Numbered from the stretch's first letter, positions 7,553 through 16,101 are shown. The stretch is 64,000 nt of DNA from JAABRB01 sp963735025 (GCA_963735025.1 CAVTJG010000008.1:1-64000); one strand, 5' to 3'. Notes: a model not told the origin generated them from the letters alone. Numbers and translations: made by a program.

Positions 7553-9682
7553 ATGGAACGACGCGGTGCACCGATGGAGCGGCTTCGCGAAGTGGTCGTG
7601 ATCGCCGCCGCCGCGGGCATCGGCGCACCCGATCCGCACTGTGCGGAAGGCCCCGAGCACCTGCTCGCGCGCGGGCTCATCGACAGAATCACGAAGCGCG
7701 ATCACCTGGCCACTCGGGGGGCTACCGTGCGTGCGCACCGGGCCCGCGGGCGCACGCGCCTGGCGGTGCATCGCAGCTTTACCGCCGACCTGGCGCGCGA
7801 AACGGCTGCCGTGGTCAAGCGCGGCGCGTTGCCGCTCGTGCTGGGTGGCGAACACAGTTGCGCAGTCGGAACCTGGCGGGGCGTCGCCGATGCACTTGGC
7901 GGATCGCTCGGTCTGATCTGGATCGACGCTCACCTGGACAGCCATACCCCCGCCACGAGTCCGAGCGGAATGCTGCACGGCATGCCGCTTGCCGAGCTGC
8001 TCGGCGTCGGGGCGGGCGACGATGCTCACCACGTTGCCGGCTCAGCCGCCCTATCGCCAAAGAACGTATGCGTGATCGGGGCGCGCAGCTACGAGCCCGA
8101 GGAAGCGGCGCTTCTCGCCGACCTCGGCGTGCGCGTGATCGACATGGACGAGATCGAGGCACATGGCCTGGATCGCGCCTTCACCGAGGCGCTCGAGATT
8201 GCCACCGCCGGGACCGGCGGATTCGGAATCACCCTGGATCTCGACGCGCTCGACGCTGCGGACGCTCCCGGCGTGAATCTGCCCGTGGGCGCCGGCGGCC
8301 TTCGCCTCGCCGCACTGTGCAAGGTGCTTGCCGAGCGCGGCCTCGACCCGCGCCTCGCGGCACTGGAGATCGTGGAGTTCAATCCGTATCGTGACCGCAA
8401 CGCCCGCACCGAGCGGGCGGTCGTGGAAATCGTGGACGCGATCTTCGGCGCGTCGGTCGCATCTGCGATCGAGCGCGAGCGGTTCTACTGCGCCCACAAC
8501 TACGATCCGCTTCCCGCCGTACTGGTACGGGGGGCCGGCTCGCACGTCTGGGACGACACCGGTCGCCGCTATATCGACATGATGTCGGCCTACTCGGCGG
8601 TCAGTCATGGACACTGCCATCCACGACTGGTGGCGGCGCTGACACGCCAGGCGAGCACCCTCGCAGTGACCTCGCGTGCCTACTTCAGCGAGCAGCTCCC
8701 GGCATTCGTCGAGCGCCTGTGCGAGCTGACCGGCATGGACATGGCATTGCCGGCAAACACGGGATCGGAGGCCGTGGAAGCGGCCCTCAAGGTCGCGCGG
8801 AAGTGGGCCTATGAAGTGAAGCGGGTTCCCGACGACTGCGCCGAGATCATCTCCTGCGAAGGCAACTTCCACGGTCGATCCATCGCGATCGTCGCGATGT
8901 CGTCGGATGCGCAATACCGTCAGGGCTTCGGACCCCTTCCGGGCGGCTTCCGGCAGGTCCCCTACGGTGACGCCCAGGCGCTCAGCGCGGCAATCACGCC
9001 GAACACCGCCGCGTTCGTGGTGGAGCCCATCCAGGGCGAGCGGGGAATCGTGCTGCCGCCTCCGGGTTACCTCGCGGAATGCGCGCGCATCTGCCGCGAG
9101 AACAACGTGCTGTTCATCGCCGACGAGGTGCAGACCGGGCTCGGCCGCACCGGCCGGCTGCTCGCCTGCGATCACGAAGGCGTGCATCCGGATGGACTCA
9201 TCCTCGGCAAGGCGCTCGGCGGTGGCCTCCTCCCGGTATCGGCTTTCCTCGCACGGGCCGACGTGCTCGGCGTGTTGCGGCCCGGCGACCACGGCAGCAC
9301 CTTCGGCGGCAATCCGCTTGCCGCCGCTGTCGCGCTGGAGGCGCTGGAAGTGCTCGTCGATGAGCGGCTTTCCGAGCGCTCCGCCGGGCTGGGCGCGGAC
9401 CTGTTGCGCGAGCTACGGAGCATCGACAGCCCGCTCATCCGCGACGTGCGCGGCCGCGGCCTCTTCATCGGTGTCGATCTCGACCCGTCGGCGGTGACCG
9501 CCCACGAAGCGGCGCTCGCCTTCCTGGCCCATGGGATCCTCACCAAGGACACGCACGAGACGGTGATTCGCTTTGCCCCTCCACTCACGATCGACCGGGA
9601 GACGCTCAACGACGCGCTGGAGCGAATCCGTGCAACGTTCGAGGCGCTCGACCTCGTGTACGCCCCGGCCGTACGCGCTTGA
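7553..9682 (+). CDS. arginase-ornithine aminotransferase fusion protein
   Basis: One uninterrupted 709-residue frame encodes two consecutive enzymes of arginine catabolism. Residues about 10-300 are an arginase: the metal ligands are present as GGEHS (His101), DAHLD (Asp125, His127, Asp129) and LDLDALD (Asp229, Asp231), with the substrate loop SPSGMLHG at 136-143 and the catalytic Glu275. Residues about 310-705 are a class III PLP aminotransferase closest to ornithine aminotransferase: NTGSEAVE at 403-410, EGNFHGR, ADEVQTGLGRTG at 523-534 and the PLP lysine in LGKALGGG (Lys553). The predicted flow is arginine to ornithine plus urea, then glutamate-5-semialdehyde. AGGAG lies 8 bp before the ATG. 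No urease or P5C dehydrogenase is adjacent. Each domain assignment is strong; whether ornithine is channelled between sites is inference. Confidence 0.9.
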   Translation: MERRGAPMERLREVVVIAAAAGIGAPDPHCAEGPEHLLARGLIDRITKRDHLATRGATVRAHRARGRTRLAVHRSFTADLARETAAVVKRGALPLVLGGEHSCAVGTWRGVADALGGSLGLIWIDAHLDSHTPATSPSGMLHGMPLAELLGVGAGDDAHHVAGSAALSPKNVCVIGARSYEPEEAALLADLGVRVIDMDEIEAHGLDRAFTEALEIATAGTGGFGITLDLDALDAADAPGVNLPVGAGGLRLAALCKVLAERGLDPRLAALEIVEFNPYRDRNARTERAVVEIVDAIFGASVASAIERERFYCAHNYDPLPAVLVRGAGSHVWDDTGRRYIDMMSAYSAVSHGHCHPRLVAALTRQASTLAVTSRAYFSEQLPAFVERLCELTGMDMALPANTGSEAVEAALKVARKWAYEVKRVPDDCAEIISCEGNFHGRSIAIVAMSSDAQYRQGFGPLPGGFRQVPYGDAQALSAAITPNTAAFVVEPIQGERGIVLPPPGYLAECARICRENNVLFIADEVQTGLGRTGRLLACDHEGVHPDGLILGKALGGGLLPVSAFLARADVLGVLRPGDHGSTFGGNPLAAAVALEALEVLVDERLSERSAGLGADLLRELRSIDSPLIRDVRGRGLFIGVDLDPSAVTAHEAALAFLAHGILTKDTHETVIRFAPPLTIDRETLNDALERIRATFEALDLVYAPAVRA

Positions 9683-9721
9683 GTGCGAGTGCTGGCCTAG
9701 AAACTCTCCGCGAAACGGCGA

Positions 9722-9750
9722 CCTGGATCCCCGCATACGCGGGGATGACA
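9722..9750. repeat. REP-like hairpin (single unit)
   Basis: TCCCCGC (9728-9734) and GCGGGGA (9739-9745) form a stem with an ATAC loop, within the context CTGGAT...GATGAC. The same unit recurs at 16042-16069 and, in divergent form, at 46760-46790. It occupies the gap between the convergent arginase-aminotransferase and ribD genes. Confidence 0.8.
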
Positions 9751-9759
9751 CGGTCAAAG

Positions 9760-10869
9760 CTATACCGATCCTTCAGTCCTGGACTCAAGCCGGGCAATGA
9801 TGCGCAGATCGTTGCCGATCTGGCGCACGTCCCGGATCGATAGCGGCACGCGTCCGGCGAGGTCCGTCAGCGCGGGCAGGTTGAACATGCCGCGCCCCGA
9901 CTCGCCGATCAGGCTCGGCGCCAGGTAGATCAAGAGCTCATCGACCACTCCCGCGGTGACCAGCGATCCGTTGAGCTTGAATCCGGCTTCGACGTGGACT
10001 TCGTTCAATCCACGCCGGGCAAATTCCGCCATCAGCTCGCCCAACTCGACCTTTCCCGCGGCATTCGGAATCGACAGTACCTCTGCGCCACCTGCCACGA
10101 GCGTCGCGACGCGCGCGCGGTCTTCCTGTGCGGCCACAATCAGCACGTTGCCGCCCTTCAGGATGCGGGCGGACGGGGGCACCTCGAGCCGACTGTCCAC
10201 CAGCACCCGCAAAGGCTGCCGCGTCGTGGCCACATCGCGCACGGTGAGCTGTGGGTCGTCGTCCCTGACCGTCCCGATTCCCGTCAGCACGGCGCACGCG
10301 CGCGCGCGATACGCGTGACCATCGCGGCGCGCTTCAGGCCCGGTGATCCACTGGCTTCGACCGTTGCCGAGCGCGGTCTTTCCGTCGAGCGTTGCGGCGA
10401 TCTTCATGCGGACCCAAGGGCGGCCGCGGGTCATGCGCGATACGAACCCGATGTTGAGTTCGCGGGCCGGATCGCACAGCAATCCGACGCAGACATCGAC
10501 TCCCGCGGCGCGCAGCCGGGCAAGTCCCTGTCCGGCGACGAGCGGATTGGGGTCCTCGCATGCGGCGACGACACGCGCGACCTTGGCAGCGATGAGACTG
10601 TCGGTACAGGGTGGCGTGCGGCCGTGATGACAGCACGGCTCCAGCGTCACGTAGACCGTGCTGCCAGCGGCGCGCGTCCCGGCCTCCCCAAGTGCGATCG
10701 CCTCGGCGTGCGGCTCACCCGCACGCTCGTGCCAGCCTGCGCCGACAACCGTGCCGTCGCGCACGATCACGCACCCGACCCGCGGATTTGGCGTGGTCGT
10801 GAACAGTCCACGCTCGGCCAGTGCGAGCGCCTGCGCCATGTATTCCTGGTCAGTAGCCGAGAACGCCAT
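9760..10869 (-). CDS. ribD: bifunctional riboflavin deaminase/reductase RibD
   Basis: A 369-residue cytosolic enzyme that deaminates the GTP-derived pyrimidine and then reduces its ribosyl side chain. The N-terminal deaminase domain (about 1-145) has the zinc motif HAEAIAL and PCCHHGRTPPC; the C-terminal reductase domain (about 150-365) has KIAATLDGKTA, GIGTVRDDDPQLTVR and a VHVEAGFKLNGSL segment, where GGx is commoner. Length is normal for the family. It lies downstream of glyA-nrdR on the same strand, the standard betaproteobacterial order. Its 3' end converges on the arginase-aminotransferase gene, with one REP unit between them. Confidence 0.95.
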   Translation of the reverse strand: MAFSATDQEYMAQALALAERGLFTTTPNPRVGCVIVRDGTVVGAGWHERAGEPHAEAIALGEAGTRAAGSTVYVTLEPCCHHGRTPPCTDSLIAAKVARVVAACEDPNPLVAGQGLARLRAAGVDVCVGLLCDPARELNIGFVSRMTRGRPWVRMKIAATLDGKTALGNGRSQWITGPEARRDGHAYRARACAVLTGIGTVRDDDPQLTVRDVATTRQPLRVLVDSRLEVPPSARILKGGNVLIVAAQEDRARVATLVAGGAEVLSIPNAAGKVELGELMAEFARRGLNEVHVEAGFKLNGSLVTAGVVDELLIYLAPSLIGESGRGMFNLPALTDLAGRVPLSIRDVRQIGNDLRIIARLESRTEGSV

Positions 10870-10930
10870 CGGTCATGTCGAGATCGGGTAGGAGGCCGGC
10901 GCCTAGCGACAGCCGCCTTCGCGGCGGAGT

Positions 10931-11416
10931 CTAGGAACGCGCGGCGGGCCGGCGGACGCGCCGCGCGGGACGCTTGACCTCGCGGATCTTTTCGCGGAAG
11001 TCGTCGACACGCTGGAAATCCTCGTAGACCGAGGCGAAGCGGATGTACGCGACGTCGTCCATCTTCTTCAGCTCGCGCATGACCATCTCACCGATGATTC
11101 GCGAGCCCACCTCCCGCTCGCCGATCGCCATGAGACGCTGCTCGATGCGGTCGATCGCATCGTCCACGTACTGCGTCGGAACCGGCCGCTTGTGCAGCGC
11201 ACGCATGAATCCGGTGCGGATCTTCTCGCGATCGTACGGCACGCGGTGCCCGGTCGCCTTGACGACCACCGGCATCGACAGTTCAACCCGCTCGTACGTC
11301 GTGAACCGCTTCGAGCACTTGCGGCACGCGCGGCGGCGGCGAACGCTGTCACCGTCTTCCGACAGCCGCGAGTCGATGACCGCGGTGTCCTCGGCCTTGC
11401 AGAAAGGGCACTTCAT
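10931..11416 (-). CDS. nrdR: transcriptional repressor NrdR
   Basis: The 161-residue repressor of ribonucleotide reductase genes has the zinc ribbon CPFC (Cys3, Cys6) and CRKC (Cys31, Cys34), followed by an ATP-cone from about 49 to 139 that senses ATP/dATP. The Arg/Pro/Ala-rich tail after residue 148 is a low-complexity extension seen in many relatives. The ATG at 11416 overlaps the glyA stop (ATGA), so the two are probably translationally coupled. A much longer open frame that continues upstream through glyA in another reading frame is spurious. Confidence 0.95.
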   Translation of the reverse strand: MKCPFCKAEDTAVIDSRLSEDGDSVRRRRACRKCSKRFTTYERVELSMPVVVKATGHRVPYDREKIRTGFMRALHKRPVPTQYVDDAIDRIEQRLMAIGEREVGSRIIGEMVMRELKKMDDVAYIRFASVYEDFQRVDDFREKIREVKRPARRVRRPAARS

Positions 11417-12663
11417 CGGGCGGCGTATACCGGATACTTCTTGCAGATCGCGCCGATCTCCTCGGCCACGCGCGCAACGACGCTCGCATCGCCCGGCGCA
11501 TCGAGCACCATCGCGATCGCATTGGCGACCGCCTCTGCCTGAATCTCGTCGAAGCCGCGCGTCGTCATCGCCGCGGTGCCAATGCGTATCCCGCTCGTGA
11601 CCGTGGGCTTCTCGGGATCGTTCGGCACCGCGTTCTTGTTCACCGTGAGGTGCGCGCGACCGAGCAGGTCCTCGGCACCCTTGCCCGTGATCCCCTTGCC
11701 GCGCAGGTCGACCAGGAACATGTGACTCTCGGTCCGCCCGGACACGATCCGGTATCCGCGCTCGGCCAGCACCTTCGCCATCACGCGCGCGTTCGCGATC
11801 ACTTCCTCCTGATAGCGCTTGAAATCCTTGCCCATGGCTTCCTTGAAAGCCACCGCCTTGGCCGCGATGATGTGCATCAGCGGCCCGCCCTGAATACCCG
11901 GAAACACCGCAGCGTTCACCGCCTTCCCATGCTCCGGCGCCGCAAGAATCATCCCGCCGCGCGGCCCGCGCAGCGTCTTGTGCGTCGTGCTGGTGACGAA
12001 ATCGGCAATGCCGACCGGGCTCGGATAGAAGCCGGCCGCAATCAGCCCCGCGTAGTGGGCGACGTCGGCCATGAAGAGCGCACCCACGGAATCGGCGATC
12101 CGGCGAAACGCCTTCCAGTCGATTGCCAGCGAATACGCGGACGCTCCGGCGATGATGAGCTTGGGCTTGTGCCCCTTGGCAAGGTGCTCGACCTGATCGT
12201 AGTCGATCTCCTCGTTCGCGCCGAGACCGTAACCGTATGCCTGATAGAGCTTGCCCGAAACGTTGACGGAAGCGCCGTGGGTGAGATGACCGCCGTGGGG
12301 AAGCGACATGCCGAGAATGACGTCGCCCGGCTTGAGCACCGCCGCGAAGACCGCCTGATTCGCCTGCGCGCCGGAATGCGGCTGGACGTTCGCATATTCC
12401 GCGTGAAAGAGCTTTTTCGCGCGCTCGATCGCGAGCTCCTCGGCCACGTCCACGAACTCGCAACCGCCGTAGTAGCGCTTGCCCGGATAGCCTTCCGCGT
12501 ACTTGTTCGTCATCAGCGAGCCCTGCGCGGCGAGTACCGCGGGGCTCGCGTAGTTCTCCGAGGCGACGAGGGAGACGAACGCTTCCTCGCGCGCGATCTC
12601 GCCCTCAATCGCTTTCCAGATCTCGGGGTCGACAGTGGCCAGCGAATCGTTGCTCAGGGACAT
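11413..12663 (-). CDS. glyA: serine hydroxymethyltransferase
   Basis: The 416-residue PLP enzyme interconverts serine and glycine with tetrahydrofolate and supplies one-carbon units. It has the family's MTNKYAEGYPGKRYYGG segment, HSGAQAN, and the PLP lysine within STTHKTLRGPRGG. The ATG at 12663 is chosen because it matches the usual N-terminus (MSLSNDSLATVDPEIW); the 15 extra upstream codons are not conserved-looking. It is the first gene of a probable glyA-nrdR-ribD operon. No strong Shine-Dalgarno sequence is visible. The 236 bp upstream contain the large inverted repeat at 12786-12868. Confidence 0.96.
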   Translation of the reverse strand: MSLSNDSLATVDPEIWKAIEGEIAREEAFVSLVASENYASPAVLAAQGSLMTNKYAEGYPGKRYYGGCEFVDVAEELAIERAKKLFHAEYANVQPHSGAQANQAVFAAVLKPGDVILGMSLPHGGHLTHGASVNVSGKLYQAYGYGLGANEEIDYDQVEHLAKGHKPKLIIAGASAYSLAIDWKAFRRIADSVGALFMADVAHYAGLIAAGFYPSPVGIADFVTSTTHKTLRGPRGGMILAAPEHGKAVNAAVFPGIQGGPLMHIIAAKAVAFKEAMGKDFKRYQEEVIANARVMAKVLAERGYRIVSGRTESHMFLVDLRGKGITGKGAEDLLGRAHLTVNKNAVPNDPEKPTVTSGIRIGTAAMTTRGFDEIQAEAVANAIAMVLDAPGDASVVARVAEEIGAICKKYPVYAAR

Positions 12664-12785
12664 GGACGCACGCCGCAAAAAAATCGCGCGTAGTCTACCA
12701 TGTTGCACTGCACCGACCCGCGCGGCAGGAACGGCACCCGGCGCGCTCCTCTACCGTGCGCACGGATCGACGGGCGGCGGGCTCC

Positions 12786-12868
12786 CGACGGGGGAAGACT
12801 CGGCCGGGCCGGTGCAGGAGGGAGGTGTGTGCGGAACACCGGCCCGGCCGAAGGGTCCTCCCCGGTCG
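12786..12868. repeat. long GC-rich inverted repeat (stem-loop)
   Basis: TCGGCCGGGCCGGTG (12800-12814) is perfectly complementary to CACCGGCCCGGCCGA (12837-12851), with a 22-base purine-rich loop. The pairing continues imperfectly outward from 12786 to 12868. It lies in the 5' region of glyA and just downstream of the small membrane gene at 12900-13130, both on the minus strand. No T-run follows, so it may be a non-canonical terminator or a leader structure. Confidence 0.7.
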
Positions 12869-12899
12869 AGAGCCCGGGTCGACTAGAATCGACTCTGCG

Positions 12900-13130
12900 T
12901 CAGCCCTGTTCCCGGGCGACGCTCGCCGCCCGTGCCGGCGCCCCGGAGACGGCGGCGTCTGAAGAGGGGTCCGCGGAATCGCCCACCGATCCCGAGGCGA
13001 GGACCATGACCACCAGGGCGACGACCAGGCTCACCACGACGCCCTGCACGACGGCCGCAACGACCAGCTTGCCAAGGTCGATCCAGACGCGTCCCTGGCG
13101 GAGCGGTTGTGAAGCGATGTTCTGGCTCAT
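12900..13130 (-). CDS. small single-pass membrane protein
   Basis: A 76-residue hypothetical protein with a strongly hydrophobic Val/Ala-rich segment at about residues 21-47, preceded by a short N-terminal region with Arg and Lys, and an Ala/Ser-rich tail. AAAGG lies 5 bp before the ATG, which supports translation. It follows another small ORF (13140-13313) by 9 bp. No family is recognised. The tail is encoded in very GC-rich DNA, so the exact end is less certain than the membrane part. Confidence 0.55.
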   Translation of the reverse strand: MSQNIASQPLRQGRVWIDLGKLVVAAVVQGVVVSLVVALVVMVLASGSVGDSADPSSDAAVSGAPARAASVAREQG

Positions 13131-13139
13131 TCTGACCTT

Positions 13140-13313
13140 TCAGATGCACAACCGTCGCGACGCCGCGCGGCGCTCGACGTTGCGCAATACCCGTCCCATT
13201 CCCGGAATCGCGCCGCACGCGGGGAGCACCGTCGCCCGGTGCGGTCGACGCTTGCGCCGTGCGGCGCCGTGAAGGCGCAGCTGCAGCGCGCCGCCCGAAT
13301 CGATCTCCCTCAT
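13140..13313 (-). CDS. small basic hypothetical protein
   Basis: A possible 57-residue protein very rich in Arg, starting at an ATG with GAGGGG just upstream and ending 9 bp before the small membrane gene. Third codon positions are about 80 percent G or C, as in neighbouring genes. There is no recognisable domain. It could be a leader ORF for the membrane gene or a chance frame. Confidence 0.3.
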   Translation of the reverse strand: MREIDSGGALQLRLHGAARRKRRPHRATVLPACGAIPGMGRVLRNVERRAASRRLCI

Positions 13314-13621
13314 CGCGGCCCCTCGTGTTTCACTTGTCTCACGTGTTCCATGCATCTCTTGCTCTTGACTGCTTCGTTCGAGCCTCCGGTCGCTCATCCC
13401 GATCCGTGCGAAGGCGCGAGTGTGGAGGACACGGATTGGATTTAACCGCAGCGAACAGACTCTCCCGGGGCATATGGAGGCAGCTTACGGATCAAATCTG
13501 GCAACATTCTGGCAATTGCGCCCGGCCTCCTCGAGGGCGATTCGGCTGCGCACGACTCGCGCTATAGTCGTTTCCGTCCCGTGTTCTCCGTCCAAACTTC
13601 GCCCCCGTCAGGTGTTCCCTC
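13314..13621. other. intergenic region with divergent transcription
   Basis: About 308 bp between the small minus-strand ORFs and the plus-strand response regulator. It must hold the promoter of the two-component operon. The stretch 13460-13520 is less GC-rich than its surroundings, but no convincing -35/-10 pair was identified. No coding sequence is supported. Confidence 0.5.
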
Positions 13622-14320
13622 ATGAGCCGCCGCATCGCCATCGTCGAAGACGAGCCCGCCATCCGTGAAAACTACGCCGACGTCCTGCGACGGCAGGGGT
13701 ACGACGTCCTTGCGTTCGCCGACCGCGCGCAGGCCACGGAAAGCCTGCGTTCCCGGCTACCGGACCTCGCGGTAATCGACATCGGTCTGGGCGACGAGAT
13801 CGACGGCGGATTTGCGCTCTGCCGCGATCTGCGCGCGATGTCGCCAACTCTTCCGATCATTTTCCTCACCGCGCGCGACAGCGACTTCGACGTCATTGCC
13901 GGTCTGCGAATGGGCGCAGACGACTATCTCACGAAGGACGTGAGCCTGCCGCATCTGCTTGCGCGCATCGCGGCACTTTTCCGCAGGGTCGAGATCCTGA
14001 GTGCCCCGCCGGCGAGCGATGACGCGCTCGAACGCGGCGCGCTCGCCCTCGACCTGAAGCGCATGACGGCGCGCTGGCAGGGCAATCCCGTGCCCCTCAC
14101 GCTGACCGAGTTCTGGATGGTGCACGCCCTGGCCCGTTACCCGGGACACGTCAAGGACCGCGACAGCCTGATGCGCGAGGCGAATCTCGTCGTCGACGAC
14201 AGCACGATCACGTCGCACATCAAGCGCATCCGGCGCAAGTTCCAGGAGACCGATCCGGCATTCGACGCGGTCGACACCGTCTACGGCATGGGCTATCGCT
14301 GGAAAGAGCCGGGCACATGA
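13622..14320 (+). CDS. OmpR-type response regulator, 'dedicated sortase system' subfamily
   Basis: The 232-residue regulator has a receiver domain (about 1-120: acidic Glu9/Asp10, phosphoacceptor Asp53, Thr83, Lys105) and a C-terminal winged-helix DNA-binding domain (about 135-230, ending in VDTVYGMGYRW). The VEDEPAIRENYAD start, IDIGLGDEIDGGFALC and DDYLTKDVSLPHLLARI match, from memory, the family annotated as 'proteobacterial dedicated sortase system response regulator'. Its stop overlaps the start of the adjacent kinase gene by 4 bp. No sortase or sortase substrate is visible in this window, so the controlled genes are unknown. Confidence 0.88.
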   Translation: MSRRIAIVEDEPAIRENYADVLRRQGYDVLAFADRAQATESLRSRLPDLAVIDIGLGDEIDGGFALCRDLRAMSPTLPIIFLTARDSDFDVIAGLRMGADDYLTKDVSLPHLLARIAALFRRVEILSAPPASDDALERGALALDLKRMTARWQGNPVPLTLTEFWMVHALARYPGHVKDRDSLMREANLVVDDSTITSHIKRIRRKFQETDPAFDAVDTVYGMGYRWKEPGT

Positions 14321-16071
14321 CCCGGCGCTTCGCCATCGGCATCCGCACCAAGCTGCTCGCCGCCTCGAGCGTCTTCCTGCTGATTCCGTGGCTCGGCTTT
14401 GAATACGTGAGCGAGCTGGAGCGCTTCCTGCGCGATCAGCAGATGCAAAAGCTCGCGGGCACGGCCGAAGCGGTTGCCACGGCCCTGCACGAACGTCCGC
14501 GACTGTTCGAGCGGCCAGGAGCAGACCTCACGGCGGTGCGCGACACGCCTGCGGACAAGGATTCCGGATTGCCGACGCCGCCCGATCGTCCCGATCCACC
14601 CCTGCAAGCCGCGCGCGCCGGTAGCAGCGCGGAGATCGAGCAGATTCTCGCAGGGCTGAGCCGAACCACCGCGCGCATCTGGGTGGTCGACCGCAATCTG
14701 CGCGTGCTCGCCGTCGCGGGCACGCTGCGTCGCATCCCGCCCGGGCCCGACGAAGCGGACTCCGGTCTCGGGAACTTCATCGAGACCCGGCTGCTCGGAC
14801 CGATCTACCGGGTCATTCTCACTCAGCCGCGCGAGGACTTCGCGGACGATCTCTCCGAGGCTACCGTCGGCCGGTACCGGGAGGTGCAGCGTGCGCTCAC
14901 TGGAATTCCGACCAATACGCGGCGGCCCACACCCGACGCACGCGCAGTCGTCGTCTCGGCGGCATATCCCATCTGGGTCGGCTACGAGGTCCGCGGCGTC
15001 GTGCTGGTCGAGGAGACAACCAACGCGCTGCTCGCCGACCGCAATCGCGCGTTCGAACGGCTCTTCAATCTGGTCCTTGCAGTGCTGCTCGCAGGCTCAG
15101 CAACGCTCTTCATCTTCGCCTCGCGGCTGTCCGGGCGAATCAGGAGGCTACGCGACGAGGCGGAGCGGGCGATCGACGCACACGGCCGCGTGACCGGAAG
15201 CGTGGCGCCGTCGGCCGCGCGCGACGAGCTGGGCGACCTTTCGCGCGGATTCGCGAGTGCGCTGGACCGGCTCCGCGAGTACGCCGCCTACCAGGAGGCG
15301 ATGGGCTCGCGGCTCTCGCACGAGCTGCGCACGCCGATCGCGGTGGTGCGCACATCCCTCGAGAATCTCGCCCTGGCACCGATCGCACCGGAATCACGCG
15401 TCTACATCGAGCGCGCCAAGGACGGCATCGCCCGCCTGGGCAGCCTGCTCTCCGCGATGTCGGAGGCGACGCGACTCGAGCACATGCTGCGCGAAGCCGA
15501 GCGCGAACGGTTCGATCTCGCCCGCGTCGTGGCGGGCTGCGTCGAGGGCTATCGAAGCATCTACTCCGGGCGTCGATTCGACCTGCGCCTGCCGGAAAAG
15601 CCCGTCCGGATCCTGGGTGTCCCGGACCTTGTCGCACAGATGCTCGACAAGCTGGTCGCGAATGCGGTCGATTTCGGCCGTCCGGAGACGCCCATCACCA
15701 TTCGCCTTGCTCCGAGCGACTTCGAAACGACTCTCACGATTGCGAACGAGGGGCCGCCGCTACCGGCGGAAATGCGCGGCCGCCTGTTCGAGTCGATGGT
15801 CTCCGTCCGGCCCAATCGGGCCGGCGGCGTTCCCCACCTGGGCCTGGGTCTGTACATCGTGCGCCTCATCACCGAGTTCCACGGCGGCAAGGCGAGCGCC
15901 TCGAACCGGGAAGATGTCGAAGGAGTCGTAGTCAAGGTAAGCTTTCCACCCGAGCCATTTCATTGCCGACTAGGGAAGCTATGTGAAAGTCCGTCATTCC
16001 CGCGCATGCGGGAATCCATACTGAGCCCATTCAAAGGCCTGCTGGATCCCCGCTTACGCGGGGATGACTGA
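14317..16071 (+). CDS. membrane sensor histidine kinase, partner of the preceding regulator
   Basis: 584 residues. A transmembrane segment at about 12-30, a periplasmic sensor region to about 248, a second membrane segment at 249-268 and a HAMP-like linker precede the HisKA box SRLSHELRTPIAVVRTSLEN, with His335. The ATPase domain has Asn449 in the N-box (KLVANAVDFG) and the G2 box GLGLYIV near 509. It resembles the 'dedicated sortase system' kinases. The natural C-terminus should lie near KVSFPPEPF (about 549); the last ~30 residues, PSFPRMRESI...DPRLRGDD, are translated from a REP-like repeat pair. The start is the ATG overlapping the regulator's stop. The pair is clearly one operon. Confidence 0.9.
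   Translation: MTRRFAIGIRTKLLAASSVFLLIPWLGFEYVSELERFLRDQQMQKLAGTAEAVATALHERPRLFERPGADLTAVRDTPADKDSGLPTPPDRPDPPLQAARAGSSAEIEQILAGLSRTTARIWVVDRNLRVLAVAGTLRRIPPGPDEADSGLGNFIETRLLGPIYRVILTQPREDFADDLSEATVGRYREVQRALTGIPTNTRRPTPDARAVVVSAAYPIWVGYEVRGVVLVEETTNALLADRNRAFERLFNLVLAVLLAGSATLFIFASRLSGRIRRLRDEAERAIDAHGRVTGSVAPSAARDELGDLSRGFASALDRLREYAAYQEAMGSRLSHELRTPIAVVRTSLENLALAPIAPESRVYIERAKDGIARLGSLLSAMSEATRLEHMLREAERERFDLARVVAGCVEGYRSIYSGRRFDLRLPEKPVRILGVPDLVAQMLDKLVANAVDFGRPETPITIRLAPSDFETTLTIANEGPPLPAEMRGRLFESMVSVRPNRAGGVPHLGLGLYIVRLITEFHGGKASASNREDVEGVVVKVSFPPEPFHCRLGKLCESPSFPRMRESILSPFKGLLDPRLRGDD
15991..16069. repeat. inverted pair of REP-like hairpins
   Basis: The first unit has ATTCCCGC/GCGGGAAT (15996-16003/16008-16015). 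The second has TCCCCGC/GCGGGGA (16047-16053/16058-16064) and is inverted relative to the first, so the pair forms a REPIN-like unit starting GTCAT and ending ATGAC. It lies within the 3' end of the histidine kinase frame and supplies its last codons and stop. Confidence 0.85.
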
Positions 16072-16101
16072 GTCGACCTTCGCTAGATCACGCACCAAGC
16101 C

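Noticed and set aside
10931..11412. Long open frame that continues from nrdR upstream through glyA (to 12463)
   Set aside because: The upstream part is an out-of-frame, Arg/Gly-rich shadow of glyA. The NrdR zinc ribbon begins exactly at the ATG at 11416, so the extra part is not coding.
12883..13218. 111-codon minus-strand frame overlapping the small membrane ORF
   Set aside because: Arg/Gly-rich, no ribosome-binding site, and it overlaps the frame that has a membrane segment and Shine-Dalgarno sequence.
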